Assembly (NCBI GenBank): GCA_030704615.1
Contig: JAKLZA010000290.1
Coordinates: 1-29,000 of the forward strand
Direction: 5' to 3'
DNA from: Takakia lepidozioides
Lineage: Eukaryota; Streptophyta; Takakiopsida; Takakiales; Takakiaceae
DNA: 29,000 bases
Part shown: positions 10,901-18,283 of the stretch, one piece after another
How positions within the stretch are numbered: the stretch's first letter is position 1
Layout of the letters: every line of letters begins with the position of its first letter
Made by a program: the position numbers and the translations under genes
The notes under the pieces: generated by a model
Databases searched by the model: none
Seen by the model: only the letters and a program-made list of their open reading frames with translations
Told to the model about the DNA's origin: nothing

Positions 10901-12079
10901 CTCGTCCATTCATTTGCTTGGGTGTTTTCAAATGCGGTGCCGCATTCGGTTTCTAATCGTTTTCCCCCTGTGTATGCAGACGAAGCAGTTCGATGCATAC
11001 TGCTTTGTGAAGGAGAACTCCACCTTTGCTTTCCGGAAGGAGGGAGGAAAGGTTGACCCGAACTGCGACCCACTCGATTACGACGTTCTGTTCAACAACG
11101 TTCCCAAGGAACTTCTCCCTCATAGCCTCACTTCAACGGAACCCCTGCGGTACTCACGGACTCGGAGCCCTGCCTTCATTCAGACAATTATGGAGACATG
11201 CACAGACGTGGAGGGCACAGTGCTCGACCTCATCTGTGGGACAGGTATGCAGAATCTTGATCTATGCTGTTCTGCAAATTCTCGTTAGGATGTAGTTCGC
11301 AACATCTGAAGCGCCATGTGGTAATGTGTGGATGGCATTGTAACAGGTGCCTCAATGTGGGCTGGGCGGTTTTCCGACCGGCACCTCTTTGCCTACGAGG
11401 AGGATTCATCCGTGTGGGGATCCCATCTGGAGGGGCTGCAACGGAATGTGAAGGCTCCCGACAGAGCGGAAGTCTCCTCGGATTCGTCGGAGTCCGAGGA
11501 AGACACAGTGGACATTGATGCGGAGGAGAACCCGGAATACGAGTGAGTGCAAACATTGTAAGTTTGCAAAGCCTTCTGGGTCATTTATGTCAAACGAATT
11601 TCCCGACTGTGGTTCTCATTAGTCTCGTTGATGATTGTCATGTGCAGGATTGCAGGGTCCGGGTCGAAACATGTAGGGCCTACACTTCCTGCCAGGAGAA
11701 TGTCCCGTTCTTTGCGAGGGCCGACTTCATGACGAGCCCGGTGAGGGACTACTCCCTTCCTAGTTATGCAGCTAAACTCGCAAATACAGCGATTAGAAGA
11801 AGTGAGAATCCCAGTAAAGTAGAGCAGATTTTGGAGAGGGCTAGGGAGGACAGAAGGATAAGGAAAGAGTTGGCAGCAGCTCAGACAGGTAGACGGGTAC
11901 GAAAGTACATATGTGATTCAGCGGATGAGAGCGACGCAGACAGGGAGGAAGACGACCCAACGGAGGTGAGATGGACAGTTCCGCAAGGGGAAGATGGGAT
12001 TTTCGAAAGCCTGGCCAACGAGCAGTCCGCTGGAGATGAGAAGGCACTGAGGGGGTGGAGGAGGAGCAGGACAGTCTAG
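6983..12079 (+). CDS. Multi-exon ParB-like / DNA amino-methyltransferase-like gene
   Basis: I read this as one spliced gene. In order: an acidic disordered N-terminus (6983-7931), a ParB-like segment (8061-8436), a helical middle (8548-9614), a charged Lys/Arg/Glu/Ala-rich linker (9763-10260) and a Rossmann-type methyltransferase domain (10262-11542) with an acidic tail (to 12079). Motif IV-like residues (LDIPDG) precede the SAM-binding motif I (VLDLICGTG), the permuted order of beta-class N4/N6 methyltransferases. Introns inferred from GT-AG pairs and frame are 8437-8547, 8739-8839, 9123-9175, 9615-9762, 10904-10979, 11245-11346 and 11543-11647. A few single-base frame changes remain (about 8310, 8605, 9290), so it may be a decayed copy. 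Pairing of a ParB-like fold with an adenine/cytosine-N methyltransferase is familiar from phages and bacterial mobile elements; in a nuclear, intron-bearing gene it suggests old transfer followed by domestication by a transposon. Confidence 0.55.
7919..8436 (+). CDS. ParB-like domain exon
   Basis: The frame from 8061 reads TWDTHWHTRNHEFEATLKGD and then MSGKMFFVWDGNHRLLAW at about 8258-8309. The D-G-N-H-R-L-x-A-W core resembles the G-E-x-R-x-x-A box of ParB/Srx-fold N-terminal domains. The following segment (HIGWHYMVECVILKV, 8336-8380) continues in another frame, which implies one indel near 8310. The exon ends at a consensus GTAAGA donor at 8437. In prokaryotes such domains bind DNA or hydrolyse nucleotides; the role here is unknown. 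Confidence 0.5.
8437..8547 (+). other. 111-bp intron carrying a palindrome
   Basis: GTAAGA at 8437 and TTGCAG at 8542-8547 bracket the intron, and splicing preserves the frame (AAC-TC|G). The intron contains GAAATGCGGTGCCGCATTTC at about 8467-8487, the same palindrome as the satellite at 4960-6545. Confidence 0.6.
8548..9614 (+). CDS. Helical middle exons of the methyltransferase-like gene
   Basis: Exons at 8548-8738, 8840-9122 and 9176-9614 are joined by introns 8739-8839 (GTAAGT...GGCAG, in frame) and 9123-9175 (53 bp, GTGAGG...TCCAG, in frame). The second exon gives a charged, helix-rich peptide (HAKRFFMESEGQVKTLQSL and onward). No family was recognised. Frame changes near 8605 and 9290 and an unclear frame after 9300 lower confidence in the exact protein. 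Confidence 0.4.
9615..9762 (+). other. 148-bp intron carrying a palindrome
   Basis: The donor GTGAGC at 9615 and acceptor CCTTGCAG ending at 9762 bracket a segment with GGAAATGCGGGCACCGCATT at about 9666-9685, a one-base-expanded copy of the palindrome. The next exon starts at 9763 with a clean open frame. Confidence 0.55.
9763..11542 (+). CDS. DNA N4/N6-methyltransferase-like domain exons (permuted)
   Basis: After a charged linker, the frame from 10262 reads MIILDIPDG (about 10613-10638), in the place of motif IV, followed by WNRYSEDFWKKGFGLARMVL and DDRGCVVVLAS, which fits the strand and loop after motif IV in amino-methyltransferases. Splicing out 10904-10979 and 11245-11346 brings in VLDLICGTG (11221-11244), then ASMWAGR (11349-11369) and LFAYEEDSSVW, matching motif I and the acidic residue at the end of strand 2 in the N4/N6 methylase family. 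Motif order IV then I is the permuted beta-class order. Motif IV is D-I-P-D instead of D/N/S-P-P-Y/F/W, so activity is doubtful. The closing residues are acidic (SSDSSESEEDTVDIDAEENP). Confidence 0.6.
10904..10979 (+). other. 76-bp intron carrying a palindrome
   Basis: Removing 10904-10979 joins codon CTC (10901-10903) to ACG (10980) in phase 0 and unites the two halves of the methyltransferase-like domain. The acceptor is GTATGCAG; the donor GTCCAT is non-consensus. The intron contains CAAATGCGGTGCCGCATTCG at about 10929-10949. Confidence 0.6.
11245..11346 (+). other. 102-bp intron inside SAM-binding motif I
   Basis: GTATGC at 11245 and TAACAG ending at 11346 split the codon for Gly of the CGTG motif (phase 1). 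Splicing gives a continuous motif I followed by ASMWAGR. No palindrome copy is present. The phase and the restored motif strongly support the intron. Confidence 0.65.
11648..12079 (+). CDS. C-terminal exon of the methyltransferase-like gene
   Basis: After an intron with a GTGAGT donor (11543) and GTGCAG acceptor (11647), a frame runs to a TAG at 12077-12079. It is charged and helix-prone (KVEQILERAREDRRIRKEL and onward), then acidic. A frame change near 11700-11730 is needed to join it to the upstream exon. No known domain. Confidence 0.4.
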   Translation, partial: DCRVRVETCRAYTSCQENVPFFARADFMTSPVRDYSLPSYAAKLANTAIRRSENPSKVEQILERAREDRRIRKELAAAQTGRRVRKYICDSADESDADREEDDPTEVRWTVPQGEDGIFESLANEQSAGDEKALRGWRRSRTV

Positions 12080-12157
12080 AACAGATGAGGATTCGGATGA
12101 TTTTCAAGATTATAGAATTTTAATGAAGTCTCTGTAAATGTAAATTCTCTTCCAGAG

Positions 12158-12166
12158 TATATAAAG
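12158..12166 (+). promoter_or_regulatory. TATA-box-like motif TATATAAAG
   Basis: A clean TATATAAAG lies 80 bp downstream of the methyltransferase-like stop codon and about 90 bp upstream of the second palindrome cluster. No plus-strand ORF of note follows within 1.5 kb, so if it is used, the transcript may be non-coding and run through the palindromes. Confidence 0.35.
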
Positions 12167-12249
12167 GAAATTCTGCCCGACATTCGTGACCCCTCTCCAG
12201 TGTGCATTCCAGCCACACAATCGCCCAAACCACGACGCTCCCAAAATCA

Positions 12250-12955
12250 GAAATGGGGCACCGCATTCCAAAAAACTCTAAGAACCTCTTTTGGAAATGC
12301 GGCACCGCATTTCCAAAAACAGGGGAGGGACTAAATTTTCCATTTCAATGTTGGCATAGTAAAAGTAATCTGAATTGGAAATGCGGTGCCGCATTTCCAA
12401 AATTTCCTTTGTCACACGCCAGTTTTGGCCTCTCCCGCTCATTGCATGGATGCCACCACGCTTACAGAGGTCGAACAACGAGGTCGAACAAGGAGGTCGA
12501 GATGGCGGGATTGAAAATGCGGTGCCGCATTTCCATATTGGGGATGGTCGTTGTTCGAACTGCAGGCCCATCAGCAAAAAATTGGCACCGCATTCCATTG
12601 TTAAAAAAAAGTCGATGACGGACATGGAAATGCGGCGCCGCATTTCCAGAACGGACATCGCAATTTGTCCATTTGCAGACCCTCTCTCGGAAATGCGGTA
12701 ACGCATTCCATCGCGCTGGTCGGAAATGTCACACTTTTCGAAGTGTTGGACGGAAATGCGGCACCGCATTCCCTTGTCCAAAAAGAAGTTTCCATTGCCA
12801 AGCTGGAAATGCGTCGCCGCATTTGCAATGCCAACCTCGTTTTCTGATCAATTTATAGACCCGTGTTGGTATTTCGTGTACCCGGAAATGATGCACCGCA
12901 TTTCTTGACATGGAAATGCACCGCATTCCCGACATGGAAAGGATTGGAAATGCCG
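12250..12955. repeat. Second palindrome cluster
   Basis: About a dozen copies of the GGAAATGCGG-YR-CCGCATTTCC family, with centres near 12259.5, 12303.5, 12387.5, 12523.5, 12586.5, 12635.5, 12699.5, 12762.5, 12815.5 and shortened versions to about 12955. Spacing is irregular (44 to 136 bp) and the spacers are mostly unrelated, unlike the regular array at 4960-6545. It lies in the tail-to-tail gap between the methyltransferase-like gene and the minus-strand paralogue. No gene is seen in 12080-13140. Confidence 0.85.
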
Positions 12956-13143
12956 CATTTCAATGTCCGACATGGCGTTACTCTGGTATATTCTTGACAC
13001 ATGACTCACATACCGGTTACTCTGCTATATTCATCCGGACAGACACATTGTAGAAATGAGACATCAAATTGTAAACAGTGGGCCAATTCCGACAGTTATT
13101 CAACAGAATGAAACACAATCATACAGAAGTGAGGTACGATGGG

Positions 13144-13149
13144 TTTATT
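13144..13149 (-). terminator. Poly(A) signal AATAAA of minus-strand paralogue
   Basis: The minus strand reads GATCAATAAA here, 70 bp beyond the stop codon at 13219. The plus-strand paralogue has the same GATCAATAAA past its own stop. Confidence 0.6.
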
Positions 13150-13909
13150 GATCGGACACGATGTCTCACATTTACCAACTGCAGACAAAACTAAGCCCTT
13201 CCTCCTTCTACATGGGCTTCACCAAGTCGACGGAACTTCGATACCCCTCAAAACAAGCTCATCACTGCTGCGGCACCTCGAGGTAAACTGCAATTCGGTC
13301 GTTCTGCTGCCCTTGCTGGAGCCGACGACAATGTCATGTCCATCAATGATACCACCATCATACATTGACAAGGTCACTGTGGGCCTCATGTGCCCGTGCG
13401 ATTCGTCTTCGCAACGCAGCCGAATGTCTCCATACACTGGAAGAGCGGAGTGATCTGCACGTATATAGTTTTCCCCGGTGCCGTCCTCCCTGGTCCACTG
13501 GCAGCAGTTCCAGCGCCAAAGCGAGGCCGTGCGTGATCTGTCCGGCATCCTTTCCAGCTTGGTATATCGAGGTCAACAATTTTCAGGACCCACGGACCGC
13601 ATTGACCCTCGCCCTCACCTCGCTCAAAGCGGTAATAGCCCTCCAGATACTCCATTGCGCGCAAAGACTCTTGCTTGATTCCAGCAGCGTCTGTGAAACA
13701 GAGAGCCAGACAATGATGTCTCCTGATTCTGGTTTGAACATAGCATAATCGTGGCCATGATAAGGGCAGTCGGCTGGATTTCGGCGGCACGGCATCCTTG
13801 AAAAGAGTAGCGGAGTACGCTCAATGACAGCAGCTCCCGGATGGAGGAGCGGTGGCTGGAAAAAGTTCAAGCTAACGCTGCAATTCCTCACAAACACTCC
13901 AGGGCACAT
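13150..13909 (-). CDS. Hypothetical protein, minus-strand member of an inverted paralogue pair (frameshifted)
   Basis: Function unknown. Conserved blocks shared with the plus-strand gene at 13841-14852 are MPCRRNPADCPYHGHDYAMF (about 13740-13800), ESGDIIVWL, YRFERG, WVLKIVDLDIPSW, ELLPVDQGGRHR (about 13460-13510) and, at the C-terminus, VYGDIRL...YDGGIIDGHDIVV (about 13320-13445). These blocks occupy three frames, so at least two frame changes are present. The upstream part (13810-13909) is an open frame without clear homology to its partner. No signal peptide or membrane segment is seen. It could be element cargo or a captured host gene. Confidence 0.5.
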
Positions 13910-14852
13910 TTAAATTTCCCCCCTACAGGATCCTGGACCGATGAAGATTGGCTGCTGCATGAATGTAGCCGTTTCAGTTTCCTACCCTGCCATGCAAACT
14001 ATGGGCAGTCACTGCCAGGTGGGCCGATAGCCACTGGACACGACGAAGTCCATCCCCTCTTCGATGTAAATGCGGCGCCGAATTTCCATCCGGGGGATGG
14101 ACTTCGGTGGCAGATCTCAAACTATAACTTGTTGATGAGAAAGATGTATGGCTTCATCCACCGCTGGCGTGATGAACACGTTCCACCTCCGTCGGTGGGT
14201 ACGTGTGACCCAGATGCTCCATTATTGGAGGCCGGACTGCTCTTCCGCTTCGTATCATTTCCAAAATCTAAGGGCTTCGTAGCTGTCCGCAAGGTCATCG
14301 GCATCCAAGTCGTCCTCAGGTCCTCCTTTGCAAGGATGCCGTGCTTCCGGAACCGGGACGACTGCCCCTTTGGAGGCATCGATTATGCAATGTATTCGGC
14401 CACATCGGGAGACATTGTTATCTGGTACACAGATTACACAGAAGATACTGGTTCGATTGTGGAAACATTGGTGGCTTTTGAGTATATCGTAGGCCACTAC
14501 GCCTTCGAGCGGGGTGACGATCTTGGTCTGAGGAGTCCGTGGCTCCTGCGCATCCTCGATTCCGATTTTCCCAGCTACGACGGTCACCCATGCAGAAGAA
14601 GGCGCACTGCTATGCTGTTGCGGGTGGAACTGCTGCCACTGGACGTGGGTGGACTCCATCGGAGAGACCTATTCTCCTCGAGGAGTGCGCTCCTCTTCTC
14701 CATTGTATGGGGACATTCGCATTGGTGTGGACGACGAAAACGTGAAGATTTCCATATTCGATGGTGGTATGATTGAAGGGCAGGACATTGTGGTGAACAT
14801 CACTAGGGCGGTACAACGGCTGCAATCGACTTTACATGGAGGAGCCCCATGA
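13841..14852 (+). CDS. Hypothetical protein, plus-strand member of an inverted paralogue pair
   Basis: A 311-codon frame from 13841 to 14776 covers most of the protein, and its C-terminus (YGDIRIGVDDENVK, FDGGMIEGQDIVV) continues in the next frame to 14852. From about 14310 it aligns with the minus-strand gene: ARMPCFRNRDDCPFGG, SGDIVIWY, YAFERGDD, SPWLLRILDSDFPSYDG, ELLPLDVGGLHRR. DNA similarity is visible too (both contain CAAGGATGCCGTGC). The N-terminal 155 codons have no visible counterpart in the partner and include a degenerate palindrome at about 14069-14090, so part may be untranslated or intronic. No known domain was recognised. Confidence 0.5.
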
Positions 14853-15300
14853 CTCATGAGCTAGTTCTGAGAGCAGTCGAAGTCCCATTGACAACGTGAC
14901 TTGTATTCAGTAGGCACAGGGCTCAAGATTTGAGGGCACAATCAGCACAGTAGACGTGCTTCAAATGCAATTCATGTGGATCAATAAAAACCTCATTGTG
15001 CCCTCTTTTTATTCTATTCTGTGTCCATCGTTCCGAGAATGCGTCATTGCTCATTTCGTTTGGGATTGGGAGTGTGGGTGAATTTTGCAAATGGCTGGTA
15101 GGCTGAAATGGGCCCCCATTGTACAGAGCAGTACCACCCTACCATTCGCGAAACATTGCCTTTCAATATATAATTCTAATAACATTGCCGAACCTCCTTC
15201 ATCGGGAGGTCCTTCTCCCCCTATGACCGTGGCACCCTAAACCCTATTCCCGCGGACACTCATTTCCGGAAAATAGTGCTGCTCATTTTTTTCCACACTT
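14853..15300. other. Right subterminal non-coding region
   Basis: It contains a CATGAGC motif at about 14861, the poly(A) signal described separately, the short telomere-like sequence CCCTAAACCCTA at 15235-15246 (a telo-box-sized match only), and GCTCATTT motifs near 15050 and 15281. No gene is seen. Confidence 0.5.
14983..14988 (+). terminator. Poly(A) signal AATAAA of plus-strand paralogue
   Basis: GGATCAATAAAAA lies about 130 bp after the stop at 14852. The shared GATCAATAAA context with the minus-strand copy supports a duplicated 3' UTR. Confidence 0.6.
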
Positions 15301-15366
15301 ACGACTCTGCTCATGGCTCATGCTCATGGCGCTCATGGCTCATGGCTCATGAAATAGCAGCCCCCC
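15301..15366 (-). repeat. Right terminal inverted repeat with GCTCATG units
   Basis: Five or six GCTCATG units run up to CTCATGAAATAGCAGCCCCC. Read on the minus strand this matches the left end at 122-189: G6, three to four variable bases, CTATTTCATGAGC, then repeated CATGAGC. Beyond it the gypsy RT fragment resumes at about 15365. Confidence 0.7.
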
Positions 15367-15462
15367 ATGAGATGTACTCATTCATGGATGGCTTCAGTGG
15401 TTATAATCAAGTGCAAGTGGCAGAAGAAGACCAGGGGAAGACAACTTTCATCACAGACTGGG
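15365..15462 (+). pseudogene. Ty3/gypsy reverse-transcriptase fragment
   Basis: The frame starting at 15366 reads [20 protein letters not shown] and ends at TDW. It is nearly identical in DNA to the RT of element B (complement of about 24515-24612, with only a handful of differences), so it is a remnant of the same family. It is cut on the left by the inverted repeat and on the right by the LTR at 15463. Confidence 0.85.
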
Positions 15463-16178
15463 TGTTGCGGCCCTTTGCCTTGAGGGCAGGGGGGTCGGGA
15501 CACATGAGGGGCTGCCCCTGTGGTGGGGGCAGCAGCAGCGATAGGTATGGGGCTGAAGCACCCTTGAGTGCCCAAGGCACTCAAGAAGGCGGAGGCACTC
15601 ACTAGGTGGAGCCCCGCACCGGGTTGCGGTGGGTGGCTCCACAAGGGGTGGTGGTAGCTTAGCGGGACTTAGTGGGGGTGGCATAGGACTCACCATGGGG
15701 GCGGAGACCTCGTGGTGGGAGTCGTGGGGAGTCTTGGGACTCATCACGGTCCATAGGGGCCGTGGTGAGTGGGCCAAGACTCACCGCGACTCATCACCGG
15801 AGTCGAGGGTTTTTGTGTGGTTCGCCATAAAATGGCATGGCTGGTTGTGAAACCCCCGCGGACAGCTACAGAAGTATATATGGGAGTAGTAACCCGAGAA
15901 CGGTGCAAGCCCGTTGGTGACCAAAAACTAGTGAGTAAGCGAGCGAGCCGGAAAGCGACCAAAAGAGTGGGGAGCTGTTCCGGACTGCCAACTACCAAAG
16001 GGAATTCCCGCTGGTTCCAAATCGGTGGAGGGTTCTTTGGGAGTTCAAAGGGACCGTTATGCCCTGGTGAGCAGCCGAAGCTCCAAGTTGGTCCGGCGGC
16101 CAGGTTGGGAGTTGGGCGCACGCATCAAGCTAGCAACTATGACTTGAAGGGGAGCTTACCGAAGTGAGGTGCGCGACA
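15463..16178 (+). repeat. 5' LTR of element A
   Basis: Starts TGTTGCGG and ends GCGCGACA, giving short imperfect inverted ends (TG...CA). The end is set by the PBS that follows after CT; the start is set by the break of the RT reading frame. Confidence 0.7.
15875..15881 (+). promoter_or_regulatory. TATA-like motif in LTR A
   Basis: TATATAT followed by GGGAG, about 300 bp before the LTR end, is well placed for a U3/R promoter. Inferred from sequence only. Confidence 0.4.
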
Positions 16179-16180
16179 CT

Positions 16181-16192
16181 TGGTATCAGAGC
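16181..16192 (+). other. Primer-binding site, initiator tRNA-Met type (element A)
   Basis: TGGTATCAGAGC matches the complement of the 3' end of plant initiator tRNA-Met, the commonest PBS in plant LTR retrotransposons. It lies two bases after the LTR. Confidence 0.85.
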
Positions 16193-16233
16193 TTAGAGTT
16201 CAGTACGTGATCGTCCTTGGGATTGGCCTCATC

Positions 16234-16677
16234 ATGGGGTCGGGCAAGCCAAAGCGAAAGTGGAACGGCCCAAAAGATGATGATCCTGGTGAGCCCGATG
16301 GGGGCGACGTGTCACCAAGGCGGCCGTTTGAGGAAGCGATGCATGTTCTCGAAAACGAGGCCGCTCAAGAGCGGGAGGAATCAGAGGAGTCGGAGCCCGA
16401 GGAATCCTTGAGAGCTCCGACCGACCAACAGATGCCTCCCATGCCGGCAGCCTTTTGGGAAGGGTTGTTGGCGCAATTTGGCGGGACGTTGAAAGACGTG
16501 TTGAAGACGGCTAATGCCACTTCCACTAAGGCAAAATTTAAGGTGAAGCCTAAGGAACTGGCACCTTTGAGGGTGTCCGAAATCGGAAGGCACTCATTAC
16601 CTAGCTCCTGGAGCTAGAGCAGTACTTCCGGGCGGCCAAGTTGAGTGACGAGGACCGGGTGGAAGTGGCTCCCACCT
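16234..16677 (+). pseudogene. Element A gag, N-terminal part
   Basis: The ATG at 16234 opens a basic then acidic N-terminus (MGSGKPKRKWNG, then EEAMHVLENEAAQEREESEE). The frame stops at 16617, but a neighbouring frame continues with ELEQYFRAAKLSDEDRVE to 16677, typical of gag before the capsid-like core, so there is a one-base shift near 16595. Element B truncates it. Confidence 0.6.
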
Positions 16678-17685
16678 TGTCGCGCGGCTTTTACTCACCC
16701 ATCCCTTCGCTATCCGAGGCGGAAACTCCAAGATAGAAGAGTTGGAAATCTCTAAGTACTCAGCCCGCGCAGAACAATCAGTCATGACCTACAGCTAGTG
16801 TATCATGGGGGTGTTTCCTATTTGTTTCCTTTTCCGCATTCATCTTAACTACCTTACCATTGATAATTAAGTATCAGTTTGCTTCATCAATTTATAGGTT
16901 TCCTTCACTCCTCCATTCAATCCACAGCTTCACTCAGATCTCTCTACACAGTGTGATTGTATCGTATAAGTATCAGATTATGATTTATCAGGTATCAGGC
17001 CGAAGCCATTGTGTCTCTATTCTCCTCTACAATATCCCTACAGCTTTGCATATATCAAGCATCTACTAATCCTCTTTCCTCCTTCATCGTGCTCACCGAC
17101 TTCCGCTCCCGTCTCACTCCGAAATCCTCCTCCCCCGAATCATAATCCCCTTCATTCCCCGTTTCTCCTTTATCCTCCTATCCGCGGTTCTAACCGTTTC
17201 CCTCTCTAACCGTCGTATGTGAACTAACATGTTCCCTTCACAGGTGTTGTTCCCCACAGTCGTTCCCTGTCCTACTCTTCGTTTCCCTATTATCGTGACA
17301 GCTGTGTAAGCGGTGACTGGCTGTGTTTGGCTGTGTCGGGCTGTGACTGGTGTGTGGCTGTGCCGGGCTGTGGGCTGTGTGGGCTGTGTTCTGCTGTGAC
17401 GACTGTGACGGGCTGTGTGGGCTACGGCTGTGTGGGCTTGTGGGCTGTGACGCTTGTGGGCTGTGACGACTGTGACGGGCTGTGTGGGTGTGTGGGCTGT
17501 GGACGACTGTGACGGGCTGTGTGGCTGTGTGGGCTGTGACTGCTGTGTGGGCTGTGTACCATGTAACCCCCCTCTACAGTGCGCTGCTGTCACCCCTAAG
17601 GTTCCTGTTGGTCTCAGTCTGTGCAAAAATTAAGGGTACCCTACAGATCCCGTATAAGTGTCTAAGTCCCTACAGTCCTCTAACA
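16678..17685 (-). repeat. 3' LTR of element B
   Basis: On the minus strand it starts TGTTAGAGG (at 17685) next to a polypurine tract and ends GCCGCGCGACA (at 16678). The first 155 bp in plus orientation recur at 28846-29000. It contains the GGCTGTG minisatellite at 17297-17565. Confidence 0.85.
17297..17565. repeat. GGCTGTG minisatellite in LTR B
   Basis: Irregular tandem units of GGCTGTG with T/G/AC spacers (GGGCTGTGACTGG, GGGCTGTGTGGGCTGTG and similar). The same motif forms a second array in the internal region at 21935-22141, in the same orientation. Confidence 0.85.
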
Positions 17686-17702
17686 TTACCCCTTCCCCCC
17701 TC
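17686..17702 (-). other. Polypurine tract of element B
   Basis: The minus strand reads GAGGGGGGAAGGGGTAA directly before the TGTTAG start of the 3' LTR, the expected position for plus-strand DNA priming. Confidence 0.85.
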
Positions 17703-18283
17703 AAAAAGCCGTGTCCTCACGGTTTACTGTTTCGAGTAGCAAACCTTTGTGAGTGAGCACCTTGTTGACGTTGAGAGTTTCGTGGTGGGCTGTGTGTACG
17801 AGCCCGAGGTCTGTCTCTGGTTGATGGATGGTTGATCACTACCTGGATAAGTGAGGCCTTCTGGAGGCTGATATCGAGGTAATCTTTCCGGCATAGGAGA
17901 TCCCCTTTGTTTCTTCTCCCATCTGAATTGCATAGTCTTCTCCCATGTCAAAAGAATTTTGTGAAGAAACAGTTGTATCAGAATCCTCATCGCCTCTCAG
18001 GTGTTTTAATTTTCGAACTTTTTGTGGAATCATCTGGGGCATACAATGCTGTCCTACCATGTCTGGAAGTTTGCATTTTACAACCTGGTGTAACCGTTGA
18101 ACAGCAAAATTGGTGTAGACACTGAGCTCCTTGTCTGTCCAGATGAGTGGGGTACCTTATGCGCGTGCAAGTATTTCCATGCGATATGTCCCTTATAGAA
18201 AATGTCATCAAGTCCGAATTTCTGTGTTGACAAATTGTTGCAGGCTGCTTGAAACCATGAACGAATTTGAGAATCCTTCTGTA
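17703..18283 (-). other. 3' end of the extra-ORF region of element B
   Basis: Only short minus-strand frames occur here (for example 18323-18078 and 17990-17724), with no recognisable motif. They may be the decayed end of the preceding ORF series, followed by a non-coding stretch before the PPT. Confidence 0.35.

Larger units (their letters stand above)
122..15364. mobile_element. Candidate ~15.2-kb cargo-carrying DNA transposon (MULE-like)
   Basis: The two ends are inverted copies of each other: the left reads GGGGGGTTTACTATTTCATGAGC followed by further CATGAGC units, and the complement of the right end reads GGGGGGCTGCTATTTCATGAGC followed by CATGAGC units. Outside both ends the sequence becomes retrotransposon coding fragments at once. 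Between them lie a DDE transposase-like gene, a ParB-like/methyltransferase-like gene, two clusters of one palindrome family and an inverted pair of paralogues. Transposase plus terminal inverted repeats is the usual definition of a DNA transposon; carrying a methyltransferase-like gene and a private satellite is unusual. No target-site duplication could be found, and the two flanks come from different pol regions, so the exact borders and whether it moved as one unit are inferred. Confidence 0.55.
15463..16677 (+). mobile_element. LTR retrotransposon A (5' part), interrupted by element B
   Basis: A 716-bp LTR (TGTTGCGG...GCGCGACA) is followed by a two-base spacer, a TGGTATCAGAGC primer-binding site and the start of gag. 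The element is cut at 16677 by the LTR of element B, and its remainder lies outside the window. It sits in the RT fragment at 15365-15462; the five bases before it are CTGGG, but the second copy of any target duplication is not visible. Superfamily is uncertain because pol is absent. Confidence 0.75.

Noticed and set aside
15235-15246. CCCTAAACCCTA as interstitial telomere
   Set aside because: Less than two units; at most a telo-box motif, and expected occasionally by chance.
17297-17565. Plus-strand ORFs with Cys/Gly/Val repeats in the GGCTGTG array
   Set aside because: Pure repeat translation on the strand opposite to the element genes.
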